Source of the DNA: RGIG1828 sp045541875
GTDB taxonomy: Bacteria > Bacillota > Clostridia > UMGS1810
Assembly (NCBI GenBank): GCA_045541875.1
Contig: JAZQJX010000082.1
Location: 1-18,005, forward strand
Length of the DNA stretch: 18,005 nt
Direction: 5' to 3'
Shown here piece after piece: positions 1 through 6,548 of the stretch (the first letter of the stretch is position 1; each line of letters starts with the position of its first letter). The position numbers and the translations under genes were made by a program. The notes under the pieces were generated by a model that worked only from the letters and a program-made list of their open reading frames with translations, made no database searches and was not told the DNA's origin.

Positions 1-192
1 CAAAGAATTTTCGGTGTAGTGTTTTTGCGACAGTGCGAGGCAAAAACACAGTAAATGCTGACGCATTTGCGAGTATTTTAACAAAGCAGTGGCGTAAAAA
101 CACACACCCAAAACGGGTTCGGATGCTGACGCAACTGCTTAACACAATACTTATTCTGTCTGATTCCTGTTTCCTGATCCCTAATCTCTATG
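1..192. other. Non-coding upstream region with inverted and direct repeats
   Basis: No convincing gene is present. A short open frame here lacks a ribosome-binding site, resembles no protein I recognise, and runs into the nadK promoter. The stretch holds a perfect 10-bp inverted repeat, GTGTTTTTGC (19-28) and GCAAAAACAC (40-49), then a 6-bp stem AAATGC/GCATTT (53-58/63-68). The 11-mer ATGCTGACGCA occurs twice (55-65 and 123-133). CGCATTTGCGA (62-72) recurs exactly inside the hairpin in front of recN (1587-1597). It may be the remnant or edge of an interspersed palindromic repeat; that part is inference. Confidence 0.4.
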
Positions 193-222
193 TTGACAAA
201 TATACAGTATATAATGTATAAT
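193..222 (+). promoter_or_regulatory. Sigma-A-type promoter of the nadK-argR-recN operon
   Basis: TTGACA (193-198) and TATAAT (217-222) are separated by 18 bp, a near-consensus housekeeping promoter about 40 bp before the nadK start. A second TATAAT at 210-215 is too close to the -35 to be used with it. Transcription should begin near 229. Confidence 0.75.
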
Positions 223-230
223 TATATCAG
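213..230 (+). promoter_or_regulatory. Candidate ArgR operator (ARG box) over the -10 element
   Basis: The core TGTATAATTATATCA (215-229) resembles an ARG-box half-palindrome pair (TG-N-AT, four A/T, AT-N-CA), but one extra base precedes the final CA. It overlaps the -10 box of the operon that contains argR, a sensible place for autorepression. In so A/T-rich a region a chance match is quite possible. Confidence 0.25.
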
Positions 231-266
231 TTATTCATTACTGCAACTGCTAAAGGGGTGGAATTT

Positions 267-1091
267 ATGCAGACAATTGCAATTATAACAAACAAAAAAA
301 AGGATCCCGACGGCAAAATCACAAAAAAGTGTCAGGGAATCCTTGAAAGTAAATACAACGTTATTCTTTCAGACGGCACAGACGAAAAGGAAACCGAAAG
401 GGCTTTTGAAAACTCCTTTGCCGCTGTAATAATCGGCGGAGACGGCACCATCCTTTCTTCTGTCCATGTTGCCGCGAAAAATAAAATACCCCTTCTCGGA
501 ATTAACATGGGACATATGGGATTTCTGGCAGATGTGGAAATCTCAGAACTTGAAGAGGCTCTTTTCTCTCTTATGGAAGGGAACTTTACAATAGAAGAAA
601 GGTTTATGCTAAGTGCAACTCTTCTTAAAAAAGACGGACGAAAAGAAAAAATCAACGCCTTAAACGACCTTGTGATTTCAAGAGCATCATACACAAGAAT
701 GGTTGCTCTCGATGTCTGGATTGATGACCACTTTGCCGCATCATATATGGGAGACGGAGTTGTTGTTGCAACTCCTACAGGAAGCACGGCATATTCCCTC
801 AGCGCAGGCGGGCCTGTTGTTGACACGTCACTCTCTGTTTCCATCATCACTCCCGTTTGTCCCCACACAATGGGTGCAAAGCCTATGATTGTTCCGGGAG
901 AAGCAAAAATTTCCATAAGATTTAAAAACACATTTGATGATGTGTCAATGCTCACATCTGACGGTCAAATAGCCTTTGAAACGTCCGATGGAGATGTCAT
1001 ATATATCGAGGGATCGCCTCTCAAGGCAAGGCTTATAAAGGTGAGCGACAGAAACTTCTATGAAATCCTTCACAAAAAACTGCAGGGGTAA
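267..1091 (+). CDS. nadK: NAD kinase
   Basis: This protein phosphorylates NAD to NADP in the cytoplasm. The 274-residue length is typical of bacterial NadK. Visible family motifs are the GGDG nucleotide loop (residues 57-60), the NMGHMGFLAD segment (about 80-89), the ND pair (133-134), and the GDGVVVATPTGSTAY substrate-binding loop (162-176) followed by SLSAGGP. I start at the ATG at 267 because AAAGGGGTGG (252-261) sits at correct Shine-Dalgarno distance; an in-frame GTG at 258 lies inside that ribosome-binding site. It is the first gene after the promoter, 26 bp before argR. The nadK-argR-recN order is common in Clostridia, where these genes usually follow tlyA or isoprenoid genes; here an intervening promoter makes them a separate unit. 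Family assignment is secure. Confidence 0.97.
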   Translation: MQTIAIITNKKKDPDGKITKKCQGILESKYNVILSDGTDEKETERAFENSFAAVIIGGDGTILSSVHVAAKNKIPLLGINMGHMGFLADVEISELEEALFSLMEGNFTIEERFMLSATLLKKDGRKEKINALNDLVISRASYTRMVALDVWIDDHFAASYMGDGVVVATPTGSTAYSLSAGGPVVDTSLSVSIITPVCPHTMGAKPMIVPGEAKISIRFKNTFDDVSMLTSDGQIAFETSDGDVIYIEGSPLKARLIKVSDRNFYEILHKKLQG

Positions 1092-1117
1092 CAACAACTG
1101 CCAAAGGAGAATATACA

Positions 1118-1570
1118 ATGGTAAAATCGGAAAGACAGGAAAAAATCCTCGAACTTATAACAAATGAAGCAATTTCCACACAATCAGATCTCACAAGAAG
1201 ACTCAACGAATGCGGATATAATGTCACTCAGGCAACAGCATCAAGAGATTTGCAGGAAATGAGAGTTATTAAAGTTTTGCTCAGTGACGGCACATATAAA
1301 TATGCACCATCAAAAGATCCCGACATAAGCATCAGCGACAAACTCGAATCAATTCTCAGGCATTGCCTTACAGGAGCAGATTATGCCAACAACATCACAG
1401 TTTTAAAAACCATGTCAGGTGCCGCACAGGCTGTTGGTTATGCCCTTGACAGTTTTGTCTGGGACGAAATTGTGGGAACAATCTGCGGTGATGATACAAT
1501 TATGATTGTGGTGAGAAACGAAAAGAGCGCAAAACAACTTTGCAACAGACTCTCAAAATATATTCAGTAA
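1118..1570 (+). CDS. argR: Arginine repressor ArgR
   Basis: This is a hexameric transcription factor that binds ARG boxes with L-arginine as corepressor, repressing arginine synthesis and often activating its catabolism. The 150-residue length is standard. The N-terminal winged helix-turn-helix (about 1-70) contains the recognition segment TQATASRDLQEM. The C-terminal oligomerisation and arginine-binding domain (about 75-150) has the conserved GAAQAVGYALD segment and IVGTICGDDTI, in which the paired aspartates contact arginine. AAAGGAGA (1103-1110) supports the ATG start. It lies between nadK and recN, the usual clostridial placement. A possible ARG box over the operon promoter suggests autoregulation; that is inferred, not shown. 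Confidence 0.97.
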   Translation: MVKSERQEKILELITNEAISTQSDLTRRLNECGYNVTQATASRDLQEMRVIKVLLSDGTYKYAPSKDPDISISDKLESILRHCLTGADYANNITVLKTMSGAAQAVGYALDSFVWDEIVGTICGDDTIMIVVRNEKSAKQLCNRLSKYIQ

Positions 1571-1582
1571 AAGATAGGGGAT

Positions 1583-1600
1583 AATTCGCATTTGCGAATT
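1583..1600 (+). repeat. Perfect 8-bp hairpin between the recN ribosome-binding site and start
   Basis: AATTCGCA (1583-1590), a TT loop, then TGCGAATT (1593-1600) form a perfect hairpin. The only plausible Shine-Dalgarno, AGGGG (1576-1580), lies before it and the first start codon (1602) after it. Folding it brings these elements to about 3 nt apart for ATG 1602 or 12 nt for ATG 1611. Part of the sequence, CGCATTTGCGA, also occurs at 62-72, so it may be a small dispersed repeat. Confidence 0.65.
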
Positions 1601-1610
1601 TATGTTTGTT

Positions 1611-3311
1611 ATGTTAAAACATCTTTCAATAAAAAATGTTGCCGTAATTGAATCGGCACAGATAGATTTTGAAAAAGGCTTTAATGTTCTTACAGGTGAA
1701 ACAGGAGCAGGAAAGTCCATAATTATTGATGCCATAAATCTTTTAAAAGGCGAGAGAACATCCAAAGGTCTCATAAGATCGGGGGAAACTTTTGCAAGAG
1801 TTGACGGCGAGTTTGAAACAGATGAGGAAAGCGCAAAGAAGATTTCAGACATTCTCGGAAAAGAGGCTGAACAGGAAATCATCATTTCAAGAGAAATGAA
1901 TATTGATGGAAAAAACACCATCAGGGTAAACGGTGTTCCCGTTAATCTTTCAATGCTGAAAGAAATTGGCGAACATCTCATAAACATCCACGGTCAGCAC
2001 GACAACACTTCCCTTTTGTCGGTGAAAACCCACATTGATTTTCTCGACAAATTCATAGGGGATGACATAAAGGAAACGTTGTCTGATTTCAGACTCATTA
2101 ATCAAAGATATAAAGAAGTTGTTTCCGAACTTGAAAAAGAAAGCGATGATGAGCAGGAAGTTTTAAGAAGAAAAGATATGCTCACCTACCAGACAGAAGA
2201 AATTGAAAATGCCGATCTTTACCCCGGAGAAGACGACGAACTTGAAAAAAAGAAACTTATGTTTGACAATGCAAGCCGTATTATGGAAAATGCTTCTTTT
2301 GCCTACGAAATGCTCTACGGTTCAGATTCGGGCAGTTGTCACGACCTTTTGTGGAGCGGGGCAAAAAAGATTGAGGAAATATCTGATTTTGACTCGCAAC
2401 TTTCTTCTATATATTCAGGGCTTTCAGAGGCAGGATATCTTCTTGATGAAAAGGTGAGGGAACTGAAAACCTTCCTTGACCATTCATCATTTGATATGCA
2501 GGAGGCAAAAGAGACAGAAGAAAGACTGGAACTTATATACACACTGAAAAGAAAATACGGCAAAAGTGTAAATGACATTTTAGCCTTCTATGACAAGGCA
2601 ATAGAGGAACTTGAAAAAATAGAAACGTCTGACGAAAGAATAAAAGAACTTTTAAACGAAAAACAAAGACTTGAAAAAGAAAGAGAAGAAAAGGCGAACA
2701 TCTTGTCTGATATCAGAAAGACAAAAAGCAAAGATCTTGAGAAAAAGGTTATGAGACATCTTTCAGATCTTAACATGGAAAAGGTTTTGTTTGAGGTTTC
2801 AATTTTGCCCCAGAGCATTACTGAAAACGGGAAAGACTTTGTTGAATTTCTCATATGCACAAATGTGGGAGAGGAGAAAAAGTCCCTTTCGAAAATTGCA
2901 TCGGGAGGAGAACTTTCAAGAATTATGCTTGCCATAAAGAACGTTCTTTCGGGCGTGGATTCAGGCATAACTGTTATCTTTGACGAAATTGACACGGGAG
3001 TCAGCGGAAGTGCCGCAAGAAAAATCGGCGAAAAACTCTACTCAATGTCAGCATCTTCTCAGGTGCTTTGCATAACCCATCTTCCGCAGATTTCATCTTT
3101 GGCAGACACACACTATCTTATAAAAAAAGAAGTTTCAGACGGAAGAACCCACACCTTTGTCGATCCCCTTTCAGGCGAGGGGAGAGTCGAAGAGATTGCC
3201 CGCACACTTGTTGGCAATAAACTGACAGAGGTTGCTTTGGAAAATGCACGTCAACTCCTTGAAGAAGCAGATGCCACAAAAAATGTTATAAGAAACAGAA
3301 AAGAGGAATAA
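1611..3311 (+). CDS. recN: DNA repair protein RecN (SMC-like ATPase)
   Basis: RecN acts early in double-strand break repair, gathering DNA ends ahead of RecA-dependent recombination. The protein is 566 residues from the ATG at 1611, or 569 from the in-frame ATG at 1602. The Walker A motif GETGAGKS lies near residues 29-36, the ABC-type signature ASGGELSR near 430, and Walker B VIFDEIDTG near 455, with a long glutamate/lysine-rich coiled-coil region between. I prefer 1611 because homologues begin at MLKxLSIKN, but the distant ribosome-binding site and intervening hairpin leave the start uncertain. It follows argR by about 40 bp and is followed after 2 bp by the deaminase gene, so translational coupling to that gene is likely. 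Family identity is certain. Confidence 0.95.
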   Translation: MLKHLSIKNVAVIESAQIDFEKGFNVLTGETGAGKSIIIDAINLLKGERTSKGLIRSGETFARVDGEFETDEESAKKISDILGKEAEQEIIISREMNIDGKNTIRVNGVPVNLSMLKEIGEHLINIHGQHDNTSLLSVKTHIDFLDKFIGDDIKETLSDFRLINQRYKEVVSELEKESDDEQEVLRRKDMLTYQTEEIENADLYPGEDDELEKKKLMFDNASRIMENASFAYEMLYGSDSGSCHDLLWSGAKKIEEISDFDSQLSSIYSGLSEAGYLLDEKVRELKTFLDHSSFDMQEAKETEERLELIYTLKRKYGKSVNDILAFYDKAIEELEKIETSDERIKELLNEKQRLEKEREEKANILSDIRKTKSKDLEKKVMRHLSDLNMEKVLFEVSILPQSITENGKDFVEFLICTNVGEEKKSLSKIASGGELSRIMLAIKNVLSGVDSGITVIFDEIDTGVSGSAARKIGEKLYSMSASSQVLCITHLPQISSLADTHYLIKKEVSDGRTHTFVDPLSGEGRVEEIARTLVGNKLTEVALENARQLLEEADATKNVIRNRKEE

Positions 3312-3313
3312 AG

Positions 3314-3811
3314 ATGAAAGAATACATAAGAAGAGACAAAAATAATTACTATCTTGACATTGCCGAAACCGTTCTGGAAAGAGGAACTTGCCTTCGGAGA
3401 AATTACGGCGCAATCATTGTGAAAAACGATGAGATTGTTTCAACCGGTTATGTGGGCGCGCCCAGAGGCAGAAAAAACTGCATTGACCTTAAGTATTGCA
3501 CAAGGGAAAAACTCAACATCCCAAGAGGTGAAAGATATGAACTTTGCAGAAGTGTTCACGCAGAGGCAAATGCTATCATAAGTGCAAAGAGGGAAGAGAT
3601 GATTGGTTCTACCCTTTATCTTGTGGGAAAATTTTTTGAAACAGGAGAACTTGTTCCCGACGCAACCTGCTGTTCAATGTGCAAACGCCAGGTTATAAAT
3701 GCGGGAATTTCCAAGGTTGTTATCCGAAACACTCATGATGAATACACCATTGTGGATGTTAATGAATGGATTGAAAACGACGAGTCCTTAGACGGAAAAA
3801 TGGGATATTAA
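3314..3811 (+). CDS. Deoxycytidylate/cytidine deaminase-family protein (ComEB-like)
   Basis: This is a zinc-dependent deaminase of the dCMP deaminase superfamily, likely converting dCMP to dUMP for thymidylate synthesis. Over 165 residues, the zinc site is visible as HAE (82-84, histidine ligand and catalytic glutamate) and C-S-M-C (120-123). The usual Pro-Cys-x-x-Cys context is altered to T-C-C-S-M-C. The N-terminal half carries further cysteines (26, 56, 62, 78), common in ComEB-type enzymes. The start lies 2 bp after the recN stop, with GAGGAATAAAG as overlapping ribosome-binding sequence, so it is translationally coupled. Substrate (dCMP, another cytidine derivative, or guanine) is not fixed by sequence. 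No good terminator follows directly. Confidence 0.85.
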   Translation: MKEYIRRDKNNYYLDIAETVLERGTCLRRNYGAIIVKNDEIVSTGYVGAPRGRKNCIDLKYCTREKLNIPRGERYELCRSVHAEANAIISAKREEMIGSTLYLVGKFFETGELVPDATCCSMCKRQVINAGISKVVIRNTHDEYTIVDVNEWIENDESLDGKMGY

Positions 3812-3874
3812 GTCCGGTTTGTACGTGACGGATTGCATCTTAGTTTAAGAGTGAATATTATGTCGCAGGCATAA

Positions 3875-3903
3875 TTACAAAAAAATTTGCATGGTAATAT
3901 AAT
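3875..3903 (+). promoter_or_regulatory. Possible promoter for the ACT-MBL gene leader
   Basis: A perfect TATAAT lies at 3898-3903. The best -35 candidate, TTACAA (3875-3880), is 17 bp upstream but matches only half the consensus. Transcription would begin near 3910, exactly where the structured element begins. A small inverted repeat, ATTATG/CATAAT (3857-3862/3870-3875), lies just upstream. Confidence 0.35.
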
Positions 3904-3905
3904 TA

Positions 3906-4037
3906 TTTTTTCTGTATGGGAGCGAAGTTTCCCATACAAAAAAGCAGGCTGAGCCTGAAGCCTGAGTCGCGAGCGTAATTTGATATACATCTTATCTCGC
4001 GAACTAAATTCTGCGTAATTTCCTATACAGCAAAAAA
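3906..4037 (+). other. Structured leader RNA candidate or MITE-like palindromic element
   Basis: The ends form an imperfect 16-bp inverted repeat: TTTTTT-CTGTATGGGA (3906-3921) and TCCTATACAG-C-AAAAAA (4021-4037), with one G-U pair and one extra base. The left arm can instead pair with TCCCATACA (3930-3938), giving a 9-bp local hairpin. Inside are two more stems, CAGGCT/AGCCTG (3945-3950/3959-3964) and TCGCGAG/CTCGCGA (3967-3973/3996-4002), plus a direct repeat GCGTAATTT (3974-3982 and 4013-4021, first base approximate). A multibranched fold closed by a long helix, followed by a terminator, resembles a riboswitch. A non-autonomous mobile repeat is the alternative. I recognise no known RNA family. 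Confidence 0.45.
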
Positions 4038-4038
4038 C

Positions 4039-4072
4039 GAGAGTTTCCCGAAACTTTTGGGAACTCTCTTTT
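4039..4072 (+). terminator. Intrinsic terminator or attenuator before the ACT-MBL gene
   Basis: GAGAGTTTCCC (4039-4049) pairs with GGGAACTCTC (4059-4068) with one bulged base, followed by TTTT. A preceding AAAAAA makes it a possible terminator on the minus strand too. It ends about 20 nt before the GTG start of the next gene, leaving no room for a promoter, so transcripts of that gene must read through it. This points to attenuation. Confidence 0.65.
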
Positions 4073-4092
4073 AAATTAAGAGGTGACTAACA

Positions 4093-5529
4093 GTGAAAAA
4101 AACATATGTAACTTCAATGCCGAACCACATCGGTGCCTTTCTGAAAGCAAGCAAATGCTTTTCAAAACTCGGAATAAACATCACCCGTGTAAGTTATAAT
4201 AAAGCGGTTGATTCACACACCTTGTTTATAGATGTTCAAGGCTCTGAAGAACAGTTAAACAGGGCAGATGCCGAACTTGAAAAGATTGGATATCTGCAAA
4301 GCAATTCGGATAAAACAAGCATAGTCCTGATTGAATTTTGTCTTGCAGACATTCCGGGAAGTGTGACAAATGTTCTTGAACTAATAAGTAAATTCAGTTT
4401 CAATATTTCTTACATAAGTTCTCAGGAAAACGGAACAGATTTTCAGTATTTCAAGATGGGACTCTACGTTGATGACTATGATAAGATTGCAAAGTTTTTA
4501 AAAGAGGCTGAAAAACTTTGCAAAGTCAGGGTGATAAATTATAACAGCAGCGAAAAGGTGTATGACAACAGTATATTCTATAACACATACGTTTCAGGTC
4601 TGACAAAGTCAACGGGACTTGGCGAAAATGTCAGAGACAGCCTTTTGACACATGTCAATCTTGCAATGCAGACTCTTGACGAACAAGGTCTGTCGCCATA
4701 CCGTACCTTTGACAGTATCAGCAAATTTGCAGAACTTCTGGGAAAATCAAAAGGAAAAAACTTTAATCCCAGAATCAGCACCCACAAAATTACCGATGAT
4801 ACTGAAATAATTCTCATTGAACCCCCATGCGGAAGCAACACCATAATCATAAAGTCCGGAGACGAAGTTCTCTTTATAGACTCCGGTTATGCCTGCTATG
4901 CCGATGAAATGGCGGATGTGTTAGGAAAAGTTCTTCCGGGTTTTGACAATATGGAAAAAACCATTCTTGTCACCCACGCAGACGTTGACCATTGCGGTCT
5001 TTTGCCCCTGTTCGACAAAATCATCACAAGTAAAAAAACTTATGACTGTCTGAAAAACGAATATGAGGGCAAAGACGGCTACAGAGAGTCTAATCCTCTT
5101 CACAAACCCTATATAGGCATTTGTAAAATCCTCACTTCATATAAGGCTGTTAATCCGGAAAAAATCACTCCCATGTGGGACAACAGGGATAATCTGACAG
5201 AACCCCTCACTCAGATTGGTTTTTTTGATTTTGGAAAACTTCATTTTGAAGTGTACGAGGGAAAAGGCGGACATCTGAAAGGGGAGATTATTTTGATTGA
5301 CTATTCAAACCATATTGCAATAACGGGCGATATTTATATAAACACCCACGGTCTCACACCTGAGCAATCAGAATATAATCAATATGCTCCGATTCTTATG
5401 ACGTCGGTTGACACAAATCCATCCCTTTGTCTTGAAGAAAGAAATGCCATTATTCAAAGGCTGGGCGTTGGAAAGTGGCAGATTTTCGGTTCCCACGGAT
5501 TTAAAAAAGAATATTGCGTCAATAATTAA
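4093..5529 (+). CDS. Tandem ACT-domain metallo-beta-lactamase-fold protein
   Basis: The protein has 478 residues. Residues 1-70 and about 76-150 look like two ACT domains, amino-acid-sensing modules; the second has the typical DIPGSVTNVLELISKF stretch. Residues about 235-470 form a metallo-beta-lactamase domain: THADVDHCG (294-302) is the metal motif, with aspartate 297 where the canonical HxHxDH has its second histidine; GGH (392-394), TGD (411-413) and SHG (467-469) supply further ligands. There is no signal peptide, so it is cytoplasmic. GTG is the start, supported by AAGAGGTGA (4078-4086). The reaction is unknown. ACT sensing and nearby phenylalanine-linked genes suggest control by an amino acid, but this is inference. 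A structured leader and attenuator precede it, and it overlaps the convergent regulator gene by 4 bp. Confidence 0.85.
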   Translation: MKKTYVTSMPNHIGAFLKASKCFSKLGINITRVSYNKAVDSHTLFIDVQGSEEQLNRADAELEKIGYLQSNSDKTSIVLIEFCLADIPGSVTNVLELISKFSFNISYISSQENGTDFQYFKMGLYVDDYDKIAKFLKEAEKLCKVRVINYNSSEKVYDNSIFYNTYVSGLTKSTGLGENVRDSLLTHVNLAMQTLDEQGLSPYRTFDSISKFAELLGKSKGKNFNPRISTHKITDDTEIILIEPPCGSNTIIIKSGDEVLFIDSGYACYADEMADVLGKVLPGFDNMEKTILVTHADVDHCGLLPLFDKIITSKKTYDCLKNEYEGKDGYRESNPLHKPYIGICKILTSYKAVNPEKITPMWDNRDNLTEPLTQIGFFDFGKLHFEVYEGKGGHLKGEIILIDYSNHIAITGDIYINTHGLTPEQSEYNQYAPILMTSVDTNPSLCLEERNAIIQRLGVGKWQIFGSHGFKKEYCVNN

Positions 5530-6431
5530 TTCAAAACAGATTCTGACGAAAATTCTTTTTCTACTATATAATCCATGAAAGTTTTAAGTGATTTTGACAT
5601 CCATTTATTTTTGTGACAGATAAGTTGTTTCCATATTTCTATGTTCATATCACAAACATCAAGGTAACACAAATCCCCCGATTCAACAAAACTTTTTGTA
5701 ACAAAATCGGGCAAAAAGGAAACCATGTCACTTTGTGCAATGAGGGATGTTATCATATCGGTTCTTCCGATTTCAAGAACAGGAGATATTTCAAGAGACT
5801 TTTTTGCAAGTTCCCTGTCGAAAACCTTTCTGTACCCCTGACCGTATTCCGTCAGGATAAAAGGCTCATCTATAATGTCGTGAATGGAAATGTTTTTTTC
5901 CTTTGCAAATTCCGACTTTGAATTTGCCACAAAATGCATTGAAAGGGGTTCTTCTTTTACGATTACATAATCTTTATTGTAGGAATGACTGTCAAGTGTT
6001 ATGATAACATCTGCCTCGTTATGGTCAAGCATATCAAACATAACTGAGGTGTCGGCAGTTGTAAACTTCACGGAAATTCCCGGGAATTTTTGGTGAAAAT
6101 CTATGTAGTCTCTGCTTATCATATCGTCACAGACAGAATCAGGAGTGACAATGTGAATGTGTCCCTTAAGTTCCTTTTCCTGTTCAAGATTTTCCTTGAA
6201 TTCATCTGTAAGTGTGCAGATTTTATGTGCATAAAAAACAAGTTCGTGTCCCCTTTGGGTAAGATTTACCGTGTGATTTATTCTTTCAAACAAAAGACAC
6301 CCCAGTTCTTCTTCAAGTTGCTTTATCTGAAATGACACCGTTGACTGGGAATAACCAAGTTGGTCTGCCGCCTTTGTAAAACTGCCAAGTTCTGCAACAT
6401 GAATAAAGGTAATTAAATTGCGAAGTTCCAT
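5526..6431 (-). CDS. LysR-family transcriptional regulator
   Basis: This is a ligand-responsive DNA-binding regulator of 301 residues, the family's usual length. The N-terminal winged helix-turn-helix spans about residues 1-60, including GSFTKAADQLGYSQSTVS (16-33) and the LEEELG(C)LLFER wing. The rest is the periplasmic-binding-protein-like effector domain (about 90-295). GGAGG just upstream supports the ATG at 6431. It is divergent from the sodium:solute symporter and converges with the ACT-MBL gene, overlapping its stop by 4 bp with no terminator between. By family habit it should control the divergent symporter and itself through the palindrome at 6446-6460. A possible minus-strand promoter, TTGCTT-17 bp-TATAAT (6502-6530), overlaps that of the symporter. 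The effector cannot be read from sequence. Confidence 0.93.
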   Translation of the reverse strand: MELRNLITFIHVAELGSFTKAADQLGYSQSTVSFQIKQLEEELGCLLFERINHTVNLTQRGHELVFYAHKICTLTDEFKENLEQEKELKGHIHIVTPDSVCDDMISRDYIDFHQKFPGISVKFTTADTSVMFDMLDHNEADVIITLDSHSYNKDYVIVKEEPLSMHFVANSKSEFAKEKNISIHDIIDEPFILTEYGQGYRKVFDRELAKKSLEISPVLEIGRTDMITSLIAQSDMVSFLPDFVTKSFVESGDLCYLDVCDMNIEIWKQLICHKNKWMSKSLKTFMDYIVEKEFSSESVLN

Positions 6432-6445
6432 ATTAATCCTCCACC

Positions 6446-6460
6446 ATCGAAAATTTCGAT
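6446..6460. promoter_or_regulatory. LysR-type operator (T-N11-A palindrome)
   Basis: ATCGAAA-A-TTTCGAT is a perfect 7-bp inverted repeat with one central base and contains the T-N11-A signature (T6447, A6459). Its centre lies about 65 nt upstream of the predicted symporter transcription start, the classical recognition-site position for LysR regulators, and within the regulator gene's own leader. Confidence 0.6.
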
Positions 6461-6482
6461 AGCAAACATTAAAACCATTTGT

Positions 6483-6511
6483 TTGACTAATCTTTGTTTG
6501 TATTATATACT
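6483..6511 (+). promoter_or_regulatory. Promoter of the symporter gene
   Basis: TTGACT (6483-6488), 17 bp, then TATACT (6506-6511). The start of transcription is predicted near 6518, about 30 bp before the symporter ATG. Confidence 0.65.
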
Positions 6512-6548
6512 ATGTTACAGAAAAAAGCAATACCCGGAGGGAATACAA

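Noticed and set aside
33..221. Short plus-strand open frame before nadK
   Set aside because: No ribosome-binding site, no recognisable protein features, made of repeat sequence and running through the nadK promoter.
258..266. GTG at 258 as nadK start
   Set aside because: It falls inside the AAAGGGGTGG ribosome-binding site, which is correctly spaced for the ATG at 267.
332..955. 207-codon open frame antisense to nadK
   Set aside because: It lies wholly inside nadK on the other strand, has no family signature, and nadK motifs explain the region.
3906..3943. Hairpin CTGTATGGGA/TCCCATACA as a terminator
   Set aside because: On each strand the stem is preceded by U and followed by A, the reverse of an intrinsic terminator; the real one is at 4039-4072.
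3808..3990. Small minus-strand open frame in the gap before the ACT-MBL gene
   Set aside because: It is composed of the palindromic element and its arms, with no ribosome-binding site or known family.
6483..6548. TTG at 6483 as symporter start
   Set aside because: This TTG is the -35 element of the promoter, and the ATG at 6549 has a strong ribosome-binding site.
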